Source: Pedobacter yulinensis
GTDB taxonomy: Bacteria; Bacteroidota; Bacteroidia; Sphingobacteriales; Sphingobacteriaceae
NCBI RefSeq assembly: GCF_003029735.1
Contig: NZ_KZ686269.1
Location: forward strand, 372,001 to 436,000
Direction: 5' to 3'
Length of the DNA stretch: 64,000 bases
The notes under the pieces were generated by a model. The model saw only the letters and a list, made by a program, of their open reading frames with translations. It searched no databases and was not told where the DNA came from. The translations under genes and the position numbers were made by a program. Numbering within the stretch: position 1 is the stretch's first letter; each line of letters opens with the position of its first letter. This document shows positions 23,409-31,147 of the stretch, piece by piece.

Positions 23409-23639
23409 ATGAAGCATGCACGAACAAAGACGCCCATCGGCAAACCATCGCGTATGGCAGGCGGATCCGGTTTAAAGGATCTGGATAACGGATCGGCGCA
23501 GGGATACCATGAACCCGAAGGCCTGGACGAACAGCTGACGCCCGACGAGGCAATGGTGCGCCATCCGAACCGGAATACGGAAAAGGGCATGGACGACCAG
23601 GGCAATCGCGATAAATATGCCAGCCAGGAAGAACCTTAA
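23409..23639 (+). CDS. disordered hypothetical protein, 76 aa
   Basis: A hydrophilic chain with a basic N-terminus (MKHARTKTPIGKPSRMAGG) and an acidic C-terminus (DEAMVRHPNRNTEKGMDDQG). No signal or membrane segment. Composition again resembles hydrophilin-like proteins. It follows the terminator at 23361-23394 by 14 bp, so its promoter must overlap that element or transcription reads through. Confidence 0.45.
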   Translation: MKHARTKTPIGKPSRMAGGSGLKDLDNGSAQGYHEPEGLDEQLTPDEAMVRHPNRNTEKGMDDQGNRDKYASQEEP

Positions 23640-23670
23640 CATTCTGGCAGCAGCAAAGAAGGAAACAAAT

Positions 23671-23937
23671 ATGACAGCGCAACAGCCACAATCAGCCCCG
23701 GATAAACAAGACCAGTCGCAGCAGGCAGCTGAGCAGAACTGCCAGGTTGCCGGCCGCTTTCCGGGGCCGGAGCATCAGGAACATGAGACGAGCAGCGACC
23801 AGGAAAAACCGGTCAGTTTCAGAGGCTCAGGTTACAGCAGCGACGAGCACGAACCCACAGACGAAACCGTAACGGGCGAGCCCGGTACGGGCGAAATTGT
23901 GACACCACGGCCGGTGGGACCACCCACCCGACCATAA
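23671..23937 (+). CDS. disordered hypothetical protein, 88 aa
   Basis: The start MTAQQPQSAPDKQDQ follows an AGGAAACAAAT leader 31 bp after the previous stop. The chain is rich in Gln, Glu, Pro and Gly, with SSDEHEPTDETVTGEPGTGE near the C-terminus. Nothing points to a catalytic function. Confidence 0.45.
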   Translation: MTAQQPQSAPDKQDQSQQAAEQNCQVAGRFPGPEHQEHETSSDQEKPVSFRGSGYSSDEHEPTDETVTGEPGTGEIVTPRPVGPPTRP

Positions 23938-23948
23938 ACCACAGAAAT

Positions 23949-24176
23949 ATGAAAAAGATAATAGTTGCCGCCCTTGGCGGACTGATGTTTTTTGCATCGG
24001 CATGCAATTCAGACCAGGTTAATAAAGGTGCAAACGGCAGCGGCACAGCCGAATCGTTGGCCCGCGACAGTACGCCCGCCGGGACAGGCGATATGAACCA
24101 GCGTCTTGACACACCCTCGGGAACAAATGTAAAAGACACCGGATCGGTACTCACCGACAGTACAATTAAACAATAG
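23949..24176 (+). CDS. small lipoprotein, 75 aa
   Basis: MKKIIVAALGGLMFFASAC is a lipoprotein signal with the lipobox Ala-Ser-Ala-Cys; the mature chain is short and polar (NSDQVNKGANGSGTAESLAR). It would be anchored in the outer or inner membrane. Function unknown. The gene lies 11 bp after the previous one, so it belongs to the same run of small genes. Confidence 0.65.
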   Translation: MKKIIVAALGGLMFFASACNSDQVNKGANGSGTAESLARDSTPAGTGDMNQRLDTPSGTNVKDTGSVLTDSTIKQ

Positions 24177-24220
24177 CCCTGCCACCGGGGCAGAGCAGTC
24201 ACCACCTAAATAAAAGCAAA

Positions 24221-24487
24221 ATGGAAACTAACGAGCAAAATTTCGAGCAGGAACCTGCAGGAAATAGGGGCGAAGAATCGCCTGAGAACAGTTCTGACCT
24301 TGCAGGCGTTGCTTCGGGCAACCAGGAGGACATTCCGGGCGAGGAAGGCCAAGACGATGGAGCAGAGCGAACCCGCGTGCCCAATGCCAACCCTGGTTCT
24401 ACGAATGGACCGCAGGGCGACCGGAGCGAAGATTTTGACCCCCAAAAACTGAATGAGGACCGGAACGGAGACGACCGGAATAAGTAA
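24221..24487 (+). CDS. disordered acidic hypothetical protein, 88 aa
   Basis: The chain is Glu/Asp/Gly/Asn-rich (EESPENSSDLAGVASGNQED, DFDPQKLNEDRNGDDRNK) with practically no hydrophobic core. It is the last of the small-gene run and is followed by a strong bidirectional terminator shared with the convergent DUF1264 gene. Confidence 0.5.
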   Translation: METNEQNFEQEPAGNRGEESPENSSDLAGVASGNQEDIPGEEGQDDGAERTRVPNANPGSTNGPQGDRSEDFDPQKLNEDRNGDDRNK

Positions 24488-24491
24488 CGAA

Positions 24492-24523
24492 ACGATGACA
24501 GCCGCGCCTGCGGCTGTCATCGT
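24492..24523. terminator. bidirectional intrinsic terminator
   Basis: A perfect 14-bp stem (ACGATGACAGCCGC / GCGGCTGTCATCGT) with a 4-base loop stands between two convergent genes; TTTTC follows on the plus strand and TTTCG on the minus strand. Confidence 0.85.
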
Positions 24524-24530
24524 TTTCAGG

Positions 24531-25325
24531 CTATTGCATTTGGTGCTTATGCACCGCAGAATCGATTTTTGAAGTAATCACGAACTGGCGGTATTCGCCC
24601 TTTTCCCAGGCATTTGCTCCGGGTATGGGTTTGGGAACCGGGATGTCAAGGCGGTGTTCGCGGGCTTCGGCTGTATTCACTTTGAGCCGGGCATCGCGCT
24701 CCTTAACCAGGTGTTCCTGCAGCTGGCCATCTTTCGTAAAGGCCATCATAATCATTGGGGCGCCCACAGGGAGGCTGCGTTCCTGATCGGTATGCCAGGT
24801 GTGAATGGTTTTCCCATAGGTAGACACCAGTTTTTCCATCAATTCATGCTCGGCCTTTTTTGGAATTCCGGGGGCGATCAGTGTGCCCGACTTCACTTCG
24901 TGTACATGGCCGTGCCAGAGCTTTTTCTCTTCTTCAGGCAGGCCTTTAAACAGCTTTTCAGTGATGATGTACTCAACGCCCATGATTTTTGCATCCCGTT
25001 CGTTGCCATCGAAGATAATGGCCTGATACAGGTCGGCGCTAAGTTGGGTAACGTAGTGGTGTGCTTCCATCTGTGCTTTCATGTTCCCGTTGTAAAAATG
25101 AAATCCGTCAAGGTACGTGCTGAAAGCGTTTAACGGGGCTTTGTGCTGCAGCATTTCTGCTCCTGCATTCAGCAATTTGTCTTTGCCTGACTTTTCGGCG
25201 CCGGCCTCGCCAACGTTCGAATCTGTTTCAGACCGGTTGCAGCCTGCAAGTGCCAGGGCAGACAGGAGTACTAGACTGCCAAGTTGCCGCATGCGTGCTT
25301 TCCTTTTGTGGTTCATGAGTTTCAT
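24531..25325 (-). CDS. DUF1264 (oil-body-associated-protein family) lipoprotein
   Basis: The 264-residue protein has a basic N-terminus, a hydrophobic segment and the lipobox LALAGC, so it should be membrane-anchored. The mature part matches DUF1264: NAFSTYLDGFHFYNGNMKAQ, EAHHYVTQL, YQAIIFDGNERDAKIMGVEY, LWHGHVHEVKSG and TWHTDQ, with many conserved His. The plant members are oil-body-associated proteins of seeds; the bacterial function is unknown. Possible starts are 25325 (MKLMNHKRK) and 25316. A 16-bp palindrome CGTTTAC-AG-GTAAACG lies just upstream (25334-25349). Confidence 0.78.
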   Translation of the reverse strand: MKLMNHKRKARMRQLGSLVLLSALALAGCNRSETDSNVGEAGAEKSGKDKLLNAGAEMLQHKAPLNAFSTYLDGFHFYNGNMKAQMEAHHYVTQLSADLYQAIIFDGNERDAKIMGVEYIITEKLFKGLPEEEKKLWHGHVHEVKSGTLIAPGIPKKAEHELMEKLVSTYGKTIHTWHTDQERSLPVGAPMIMMAFTKDGQLQEHLVKERDARLKVNTAEAREHRLDIPVPKPIPGANAWEKGEYRQFVITSKIDSAVHKHQMQ

Positions 25326-25597
25326 AAGTCTATCGTTTACAGGTAAACGCAGCCTCCGCACAAGGGTTTAAGCGATTTATACGCTTTTTAGCTGCGACAT
25401 TACGGGTTAGGCGCATCGGGTCCCCCGGCATACAAGCCTCAGCGAACGGGAAATGACACCCGGGCCAGGGCTTGCGGAAAATACGCATGGAGATAAGGTA
25501 GTTAACCAGTAAACTTTCAGCGGCAGCGTCCGGTTTATAAACTGTCCGGAACTATTCGCCGGTTACAACCGGCGCCGGAACCATACACTTAAACGAA
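25326..25597. promoter_or_regulatory. divergent promoter region with three palindromes
   Basis: Between the DUF1264 gene and a small lipoprotein gene lie CGTTTACAGGTAAACG (25334-25349, perfect 7-2-7), GTTTATAAAC (25533-25542, perfect) and CGCCGGTTACAACCGGCG (25557-25574, perfect 8-2-8). The first two share the half GTTTA and flank the region, each near one start. They could be operators for a common regulator. No coding frame is apparent here. Confidence 0.4.
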
Positions 25598-25789
25598 ATG
25601 ATCATGGTGGCTACTCGAATAAAATCAACTTTTGTCCTTGTCGGCGTTTCGCTGCTGTTCGCCTGCGGACCATCATCTACATCTTCGCCGGTCAATTCAG
25701 ACCCCGGCAGCGGTGTCGTGAAGGGCGCGGACGAAAAAAAATCCGACAGCACAACGACCGATTCAACCAGTAAAAAATCAAGTCAGTAG
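25598..25789 (+). CDS. small lipoprotein, 63 aa
   Basis: A signal with the lipobox LLFAC (VGVSLLFACG) precedes a short Ser/Thr/Lys/Asp-rich, probably disordered tail (KKSDSTTTDSTSKKSSQ). ATG codons at 25598 and 25604 are possible starts. It lies just before the zinc alcohol dehydrogenase gene. Confidence 0.6.
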   Translation: MIMVATRIKSTFVLVGVSLLFACGPSSTSSPVNSDPGSGVVKGADEKKSDSTTTDSTSKKSSQ

Positions 25790-25820
25790 TGGTGTGACCA
25801 AATGCCTAAAAACAAAACCT

Positions 25821-26969
25821 ATGAAAGCAATGAACTACAGGGGCCCCTTCCGGGTCCGGGTATCTGAAAAGCCCATTCCGGGCATTCAGCATCCAGAAGA
25901 CGCGATAGTTAAAGTTACACACAGCTGCATTTGCGGGTCAGACCTGCACCTGTACCACGGGCTTGTACCCGATACCCGTGTTGGGTCAACATTCGGGCAT
26001 GAATTTGTCGGCATCGTAGAAGAGATCGGCCCCGAAGTGACCGAACTCCGCGTGGGCGACCGCGTGCTGGTTCCGTTCAATATTGCCTGCGGAAAATGTG
26101 CCTTCTGTAAACAGGAACTCTACGGAAACTGCCATGAGTCAAACCCTTCTGCAACGGCAGTGGGCGGAATTTTTGGTTACTCGCATACGGCAGGCGGTTT
26201 TGACGGCGGCCAGGCCGAGTATGTCAGGGTCCCTTATGCCAACTTCGGGCCGACCGTTATCCCCGAAGGCATGCACGTGGAAGATGCCCTGCTGCTCACA
26301 GACGTGGTGCCAACAGGTTACCAGGCTGCAGAAATGGGCGGTATTCAGGAAGGCGACACCGTCGTGGTTTTTGGTGCCGGCCCTGTCGGCATCATGGCTG
26401 CCCGTTGTGCGTGGCTTTTCGGCGCTGCCCGCGTGATCATCATCGACCACCTGGAATACCGGCTTGATTTTGCGCGGAAATACGCAAGATGTGAAGCTTA
26501 TAACTTCCGTTCGCTGGAGGATGTCGTGCTGTTCCTGAAAAAAACCACAGACTGGCTGGGTGCTGATGTATGTATAGATGCGGTCGGCGGCGATGCTGCC
26601 GGCGATACCATGCAAACCATTACAGGCCGCAAGCTTATGCTGCAGGCAGGTTCTGCAACAGCGCTGCACTGGGCCATCAATTCTGTAAAGAAAGGCGGAA
26701 TCATTTCGGTAGTGGGCGTCTACGGACCTACAGACAACCTGGTGCCGATCGGTAACGTGGTGAACAAGGGACTGACCATCCGTGCCAACCAGGCTTCTGT
26801 AAAACGGCTCCTTCCCAGGCTTATCGACCATGTGATGGCCGGCCGCTTGAATCCGCGCGAGATCATTACGCACCGGTTCCCGCTAAGCGAAGTTGCCGAT
26901 GCCTACCGCATCTTTTCTGCCAAACTTGATAATTGTATCAAACCCGTACTGCTGCCCTCGGCAGATTAA
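25821..26969 (+). CDS. zinc-dependent alcohol dehydrogenase (MDR family)
   Basis: The 382-residue enzyme has the medium-chain dehydrogenase layout: catalytic zinc ligands in CICGSDLHLYHG and TFGHEFVG, the structural-zinc loop CGKCAFCKQELYGNC (about 90-105), and a Rossmann domain with GAGPVGIMAARCA. It resembles the glutathione-independent formaldehyde/alcohol dehydrogenase branch. It oxidises an alcohol or aldehyde with NAD(P); the substrate is unknown. The start at MKAMNYRG is chosen over 25794 because the family begins this way. A paralogue is encoded at 59290-60447. Confidence 0.9.
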   Translation: MKAMNYRGPFRVRVSEKPIPGIQHPEDAIVKVTHSCICGSDLHLYHGLVPDTRVGSTFGHEFVGIVEEIGPEVTELRVGDRVLVPFNIACGKCAFCKQELYGNCHESNPSATAVGGIFGYSHTAGGFDGGQAEYVRVPYANFGPTVIPEGMHVEDALLLTDVVPTGYQAAEMGGIQEGDTVVVFGAGPVGIMAARCAWLFGAARVIIIDHLEYRLDFARKYARCEAYNFRSLEDVVLFLKKTTDWLGADVCIDAVGGDAAGDTMQTITGRKLMLQAGSATALHWAINSVKKGGIISVVGVYGPTDNLVPIGNVVNKGLTIRANQASVKRLLPRLIDHVMAGRLNPREIITHRFPLSEVADAYRIFSAKLDNCIKPVLLPSAD

Positions 26970-26981
26970 AACCGAATCATC

Positions 26982-27479
26982 ATGCAAGAAGAAAATAACA
27001 GTTACAAACTGATTCCCGGCTGGGGCGTAGACGCAAACCCGGACGACCGGCCTAACTATCCCATGAAAAAGTGGACCGGCGATGACCATAAAAGGATCAA
27101 CTGGCAGCGACCTGCACTGCAGCAAAGTTCGGTCGAAGTGCTGCACTCGAATGAGCGTCCCTCTAAAAGTGCTGTTTATGGTACCACCGTGCCGCCAACC
27201 GGGCTTAGCGGACAGATCAGGCGATATGCTTTCCGGCACAGCGAAGACAAGTATGCACACTGGCTGCCGCTGCTGCTGGCAGACCGGGTCAATATGGTCG
27301 AGGGCGTGATTGAAGATATATCTTCGGGCCATTTTCCTAATTATTTTAAGGAACGCGGTTTTACGGCCGACTGGAAATATAATCGCGGTGCCGTGATTCA
27401 AAAAGTTGTGGGTGCCGCCTGCGTGCTGCTGGTCTGGTATGCCATGTCAAAAACAAAAAAGAAAAAGCGGTTTATCTAG
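26982..27479 (+). CDS. hypothetical protein with a C-terminal membrane anchor, 165 aa
   Basis: Most of the chain is polar (GWGVDANPDDRPNYPMKKW, then GTTVPPTGLSGQIRRYAFRH, a pattern common in small Bacteroidota proteins of unknown function). The last 30 residues form one membrane helix, VVGAACVLLVWYAM, followed by a basic tail KTKKKKRF, so the protein is tail-anchored with its body in the cytoplasm. It starts 12 bp after the dehydrogenase gene and ends before a strong terminator. Confidence 0.65.
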   Translation: MQEENNSYKLIPGWGVDANPDDRPNYPMKKWTGDDHKRINWQRPALQQSSVEVLHSNERPSKSAVYGTTVPPTGLSGQIRRYAFRHSEDKYAHWLPLLLADRVNMVEGVIEDISSGHFPNYFKERGFTADWKYNRGAVIQKVVGAACVLLVWYAMSKTKKKKRFI

Positions 27480-27485
27480 CCTTAC

Positions 27486-27530
27486 AGCCCCACCGTTCGT
27501 TTGCCCTGGCAAACCGGTGGGGCTTATTTA
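27486..27530 (+). terminator. long intrinsic terminator hairpin
   Basis: AGCCCCACCG pairs with CGGTGGGGCT (27486-27495, 27515-27524), and inside GTTTGCC pairs with GGCAAAC. TATTTA follows. It ends the transcript of the dehydrogenase and membrane-anchored genes. Confidence 0.8.
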
Positions 27531-27913
27531 TGTTTGCAAACAGTACTTAACAACAACATGCAGCGTTGACACAGCTGCCGGGCACGCGTGTACCATCACT
27601 AAGTTTTCGACTGGAATGGAACAGAAAACGATACCCCGATATGCCCCGGCCTTTTTTGGAGGCAGGGCATATTTTATTTAGTGACCGGCCTGGCATATTT
27701 CCCCATTCAGCTTGGTGTGAATGATCTTTATTCTGACAGCCCGGCTCATCAGCGCAGATGTGGCGCTGCGGTTTGCGCTGCCTGCCGTAGCCTTGCTGCA
27801 GGTCTTTGCCGCGCGTTCTGTACTGAATGACCCGGATTGGTGCGAGGCACCGGCTACGCGCGTATTGCAGGCGCCGGCGCGTCAGGAACCGGCAGAACTG
27901 GCCCAGGTTGGCG
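27531..27913. other. 383-bp stretch without a recognisable gene
   Basis: Open frames exist on both strands but none has convincing protein composition, a ribosome-binding site or a family match. The sequence is GC-rich after about 27720 (GCAGGCGCCGGCGCG region) and may be remnant coding DNA too decayed to name. No terminator for the leftward DUF421 pair is obvious here. Confidence 0.4.
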
Positions 27914-28609
27914 CTAAGATTGAGTAGTTTTAACCAGGACGGCTGGCGTCCATTTATCTCCGTTACATACCGGGCACATAGCCGTTTCCTCTTTAACGAC
28001 CTTGCCGCACCTCCAGCAGCAGCGCCATCCTTTTTCCGGTACGATTGTCTGCTCGGCAAATGGCTCGTCCCAATTGGGCAGGACGGACAAACCAGGCTCA
28101 GGTTTCTCATTTTTGACCAGGCTGAACATGCCGCCCGCTTCAAGATACAGGCGGCTAACCTCGCCCAGGTGATAGATTTCCTGGGAACGCAGTTGTGCGC
28201 AGAGCCGCTCGCGCGAAATGCGGGCATTTTTCATCTGGTCGCACACCATCACGCCGTCCTTTACCAGGATATTGAACTCATCCTGGCTGATCTTTTCGAA
28301 GCGCGGGCTTTTCATGGACCATTTGGCAATGATCAGCTGCCAGGCAACGATCACGGCAGCTACCACAAGACTCGGCAAGACGCCGCGGGTGGGGTCCATC
28401 AGCGGTACCCCGATAGCGGCAGCAAGGGAGGAAACGGCTGCCATTTCATTGCGACTCATTTGCGATGACATTCGCTTGCCCATCAGGCGCATGGCCAGGA
28501 TCAGGATCACAAAGATGAAGATACTCCGGCCAATGACTTCAAGGTAAAAGGTGCCCGGCACTTCGCCGATAAACAAGCGTGCGGGATCGAATAATTCAAA
28601 TGAGCTCAT
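27914..28609 (-). CDS. DUF421 (YetF-type) membrane protein with C-terminal zinc ribbon
   Basis: The 231-residue protein has three N-terminal helices (FYLEVIGRSIFIFVILILAM, MAAVSSLAAAIGVPLMD, VVAAVIVAWQLII) with the family motif RLMGKRMSSQMSRNEMA, then the soluble YetF/DUF421 domain (VKDGVMVCDQMKNARISRER). The C-terminus, CCWRCG-x8-CPVC, forms a zinc ribbon not usually present in YetF. The function of DUF421 proteins is not established; Bacillus members occur with germination or stress genes. It overlaps the neighbouring DUF421 gene by 4 bp, and the pair follows the ECF sigma gene. Confidence 0.85.
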   Translation of the reverse strand: MSSFELFDPARLFIGEVPGTFYLEVIGRSIFIFVILILAMRLMGKRMSSQMSRNEMAAVSSLAAAIGVPLMDPTRGVLPSLVVAAVIVAWQLIIAKWSMKSPRFEKISQDEFNILVKDGVMVCDQMKNARISRERLCAQLRSQEIYHLGEVSRLYLEAGGMFSLVKNEKPEPGLSVLPNWDEPFAEQTIVPEKGWRCCWRCGKVVKEETAMCPVCNGDKWTPAVLVKTTQS

Positions 28610-29298
28610 GGGGCAATAGCGGGTTCAAAGTTAATGTTATAGCAATTCAGGCAGCTTTGGCCATACGTATGCGGCGTGCCGGCAGTTGCACCGCAGGCTT
28701 TGCAAACCATCAGGTTGCCATCCTGATGAAGGGCCTGTCCCGGTCGCTCCTGGTCAGGAAAGATGGAAAGACCCGGCGCTGGCTTCGGCGCCTTGTAGAT
28801 GGAGAACAGGCCGCTGGCCTCTATGTATACGCGCGACACCTCGCCCAGGTGTTTAATGCCCCGCTGCCGCAGTACGGCAAAAAGCTGGTGCTGCGTAATG
28901 TTTTCGCCCTTCATTTTTTCCATGTCAAGCATACCGTCCCGTACAAGCACCTGTTCAATGCCCTGGGTAATCCTTTCGGTTCCGGGACTGAGTATACCCG
29001 CTAAAGTAAAGCCTCGCTGCAGGGCCAGCATAGATACCAGCACCAACAGGCCCTGCAAAATTCCTTTGTCGGGTGTTTGCATGGGAAGCGAAACGATTGC
29101 CCCGAGGGTGAGCATGACCGCCAGTTCAGAGATGGTGAGCTGTCCACCCATTCGTTTGCCCATTAGCCGGAGCACCGTCAGGAGCAGAATATACATGATA
29201 CCAGCCCTTAAAATGATCTCGAGCAGAAACTCTGGCGGTGCTTCGCCAATAAGGAAACGCGAGAAACCACCGCCTGCGCTTTGTCCGGTTGATTGCAT
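28606..29298 (-). CDS. DUF421 (YetF-type) membrane protein, second copy, with C-terminal zinc ribbon
   Basis: A paralogue of the neighbour: helices from IILRAGIMYILLLTVL onward, RLMGKRMGGQLTISELAVML, VRDGMLDMEKMKGENITQ, GEVSRVYIEASGLFSIYK, and a C-terminal CKAC-x12-CLNC zinc ribbon. The frame is open to 29334, but the start at MQSTGQSAGG avoids overlapping the sigma-factor gene and leaves a 16-bp spacer. Two linked paralogues suggest a heteromeric complex. The sigma gene upstream suggests co-regulation. Confidence 0.82.
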   Translation of the reverse strand: MQSTGQSAGGGFSRFLIGEAPPEFLLEIILRAGIMYILLLTVLRLMGKRMGGQLTISELAVMLTLGAIVSLPMQTPDKGILQGLLVLVSMLALQRGFTLAGILSPGTERITQGIEQVLVRDGMLDMEKMKGENITQHQLFAVLRQRGIKHLGEVSRVYIEASGLFSIYKAPKPAPGLSIFPDQERPGQALHQDGNLMVCKACGATAGTPHTYGQSCLNCYNINFEPAIAP

Positions 29299-29314
29299 AA
29301 GTCTTATTTGTTGA

Positions 29315-29839
29315 TTAACGTAAATGGTATTCATCTTTATAAACCGCCAGCTGCTGCTTCAGCGCCTTCCGGGCCAGATGTATCCGGGTTTTAACGGTCC
29401 CGATCGGAACGCCCAGCCGTTCAGCGATCTCGTGGTACTTGTAGCCCTGGAAATGCCATAAAAATGCCAGCCGGCTCACCTTAGGCAACTGCCCGAAAGC
29501 CAGGCGCACGTCTTCACGAACAAATTTCCAGTTGGCATCATTCTCAAAAGCCGATCCGGCCAGTGAAAGATCACTCAGGTCCTCGCACTGCTGGATCAGC
29601 GCGCCTTGCCTTGTCTTCGATCGATACGTATTGATAAAGGTGTTTTTCATGATCGTAAAAAGCCAGGCGCGCAGGTTGGTACCCGGATCATAACGTTTTT
29701 CATTGCCAATGGCTTTGATCATGGTTTCTTGTACAAGGTCTTCGCTGTCGTCCAGGTTGTGGGTAAACTTCATGGCGAAGGCCCGCAACAGGGCCATGTG
29801 AGAACAGACCTTTTTTTCAAACAGGGAGGAGGTGTTCAT
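29315..29839 (-). CDS. ECF-type RNA polymerase sigma factor
   Basis: The 174-residue protein has region 2 (ALLRAFAMKFTHNLDDSEDL, VQETMIKA, LRAWLFTIMKNTFINTYR) and region 4 (LPKVSRLAFLWHFQGYKYHE, then IAERLGVPIGTVKTRIHLAR), typical of extracytoplasmic-function sigma factors. The frame runs open to 30199 upstream, but MNTSSLFEKKV gives the family length and sits after a GGAGG ribosome-binding site. No anti-sigma gene is next to it; two DUF421 genes follow. The signal it answers to is unknown. Confidence 0.88.
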   Translation of the reverse strand: MNTSSLFEKKVCSHMALLRAFAMKFTHNLDDSEDLVQETMIKAIGNEKRYDPGTNLRAWLFTIMKNTFINTYRSKTRQGALIQQCEDLSDLSLAGSAFENDANWKFVREDVRLAFGQLPKVSRLAFLWHFQGYKYHEIAERLGVPIGTVKTRIHLARKALKQQLAVYKDEYHLR

Positions 29840-30468
29840 AAATTTAGGGTAGCTGGTTGCTGCACCATTGCAGACACCCTGATCACGCAAAACGCAGGCC
29901 GCTGAACGGCCAGAAACAGAGTTCCCGTAATAATCCGGCATAAATCGGGTAAGTGCGGCAACCCATCGGGCACTTCGCCTCAGCCGTAACGGTACTGTTC
30001 CCGAAACAAACCCAAAAGCTGCCGGCAATTCTTCCGGTTTTATGCCTTCCAAATTGCCCATCATGCGGCTGGGGGTAGCCCTCAGACTTCCTGACCCTGC
30101 TAAAACTGTATGATTTGCAGGATAAAACGGTATTGCTCTACGCATGATCATATTTTCGCTGTGGAAGCCCGCAACGGCTCTGTTTATAAACAAGCGCACG
30201 TCTGTCTGGTTGCGGTCTAAATACGTTTTATGAAGCCCGAAATACCTGATCTATGCGGCATGTTTCGTTAGAACCCTGCTCATTTTCAGGCGCTGCTTGC
30301 ACACAGCGACATGTCGCCGCGCTTTATGCCCGTCTGGCGGTAGCATCTGCTGCGGAAAATCGCCCGATACAAAGCAATTAAAACCAAGGCGCCAGATTTT
30401 GGTTATACCTATGACGAAACTTCTGCCCGAACCAAATACGATACAATAAAAAGAATGGAAACTGAAAA
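29840..30468. other. 629-bp intergenic region upstream of the sigma and regulator genes
   Basis: No convincing gene. The minus-strand frame continuing the sigma gene is open for about 350 bases but has no recognisable composition. The region must hold the divergent promoters. A perfect 12-bp palindrome GCGACATGTCGC lies at 30306-30317. A non-coding RNA cannot be excluded but nothing specific supports one. Confidence 0.4.
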
Positions 30469-31119
30469 ATGATAAAAATTCTGCTCGCTGAGGATCACCT
30501 GGTGGTCCGTGAGGGATTAAAAGCCCTCATAGACGAAATTGACGATTTTGAGGTTATAGGAGAAGCATCGAACGGTCATGAGGCCATCTCCCTCCTCGAT
30601 GCTGGCTGCCAGGCTGACCTGCTGCTCACAGATCTCTATATGCCGGGCATGAATGGTATTGATCTTTCGCGCTCGGCATCCGAACGGTATCCGCGTCTGA
30701 AAATCATTTTCCTTTCCATGCTCGATACGGAGCAGCACCTGATGGATGCCCTCAGAAACGGCGCCAGCGGTTACCTGCTTAAAAATTCATCAGTCGATGA
30801 ACTGGAGTTCGCCATCAGGCATGTCTTTAACGGGCACCGGTATGTCAGCGCCGAGCTCACTACCCACCTCATTGATCGTTTGCTGCGCGGATCTTTCCTG
30901 AACGGAAACGGAACGGGTGAGCAGATTGAATTTTCTGAGCGTGAACTTGAAGTTCTTAACATGATCGGCGAGGGCCGTACCAATTCAGAAATGGCAGACT
31001 CCCTGTTTCTGAGCCGCCGCACGGTGGAAGGGCACCGGCAAAGCCTGCTCGATAAGACCGGTTGCAGAAACACGCCCAGTCTGATTCGGTTTGCACTTCA
31101 AAACGGATACCTCCGCTGA
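30469..31119 (+). CDS. NarL/FixJ-family response regulator
   Basis: The 216-residue protein has a receiver domain (acidic AEDH, phospho-acceptor Asp55 in LLLTDLYMPGMNG, Lys in YLLKNSS) and a LuxR-type helix-turn-helix (about 150-210; EGRTNSEMADSLFLSRRTVE, GHRQSLLDKTG). It should activate transcription when phosphorylated by a HisKA_3 kinase. No kinase gene is directly adjacent; candidates are the one at 32877-34463 and the decayed one at 37408. A close paralogue is at 49435-50082. Confidence 0.92.
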   Translation: MIKILLAEDHLVVREGLKALIDEIDDFEVIGEASNGHEAISLLDAGCQADLLLTDLYMPGMNGIDLSRSASERYPRLKIIFLSMLDTEQHLMDALRNGASGYLLKNSSVDELEFAIRHVFNGHRYVSAELTTHLIDRLLRGSFLNGNGTGEQIEFSERELEVLNMIGEGRTNSEMADSLFLSRRTVEGHRQSLLDKTGCRNTPSLIRFALQNGYLR

Positions 31120-31147
31120 AACCAGCCTCAGGGCCAATTCTTTACAT

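Noticed and set aside
27547..28227. Long minus-strand open frame of about 226 codons
   Set aside because: Overlaps the well-supported DUF421 gene in another frame, with Arg/Ser/Cys-rich random composition.
29880..30199. Upstream extension of the sigma-factor frame
   Set aside because: No family features; the start at 29839 has a ribosome-binding site and normal ECF length.
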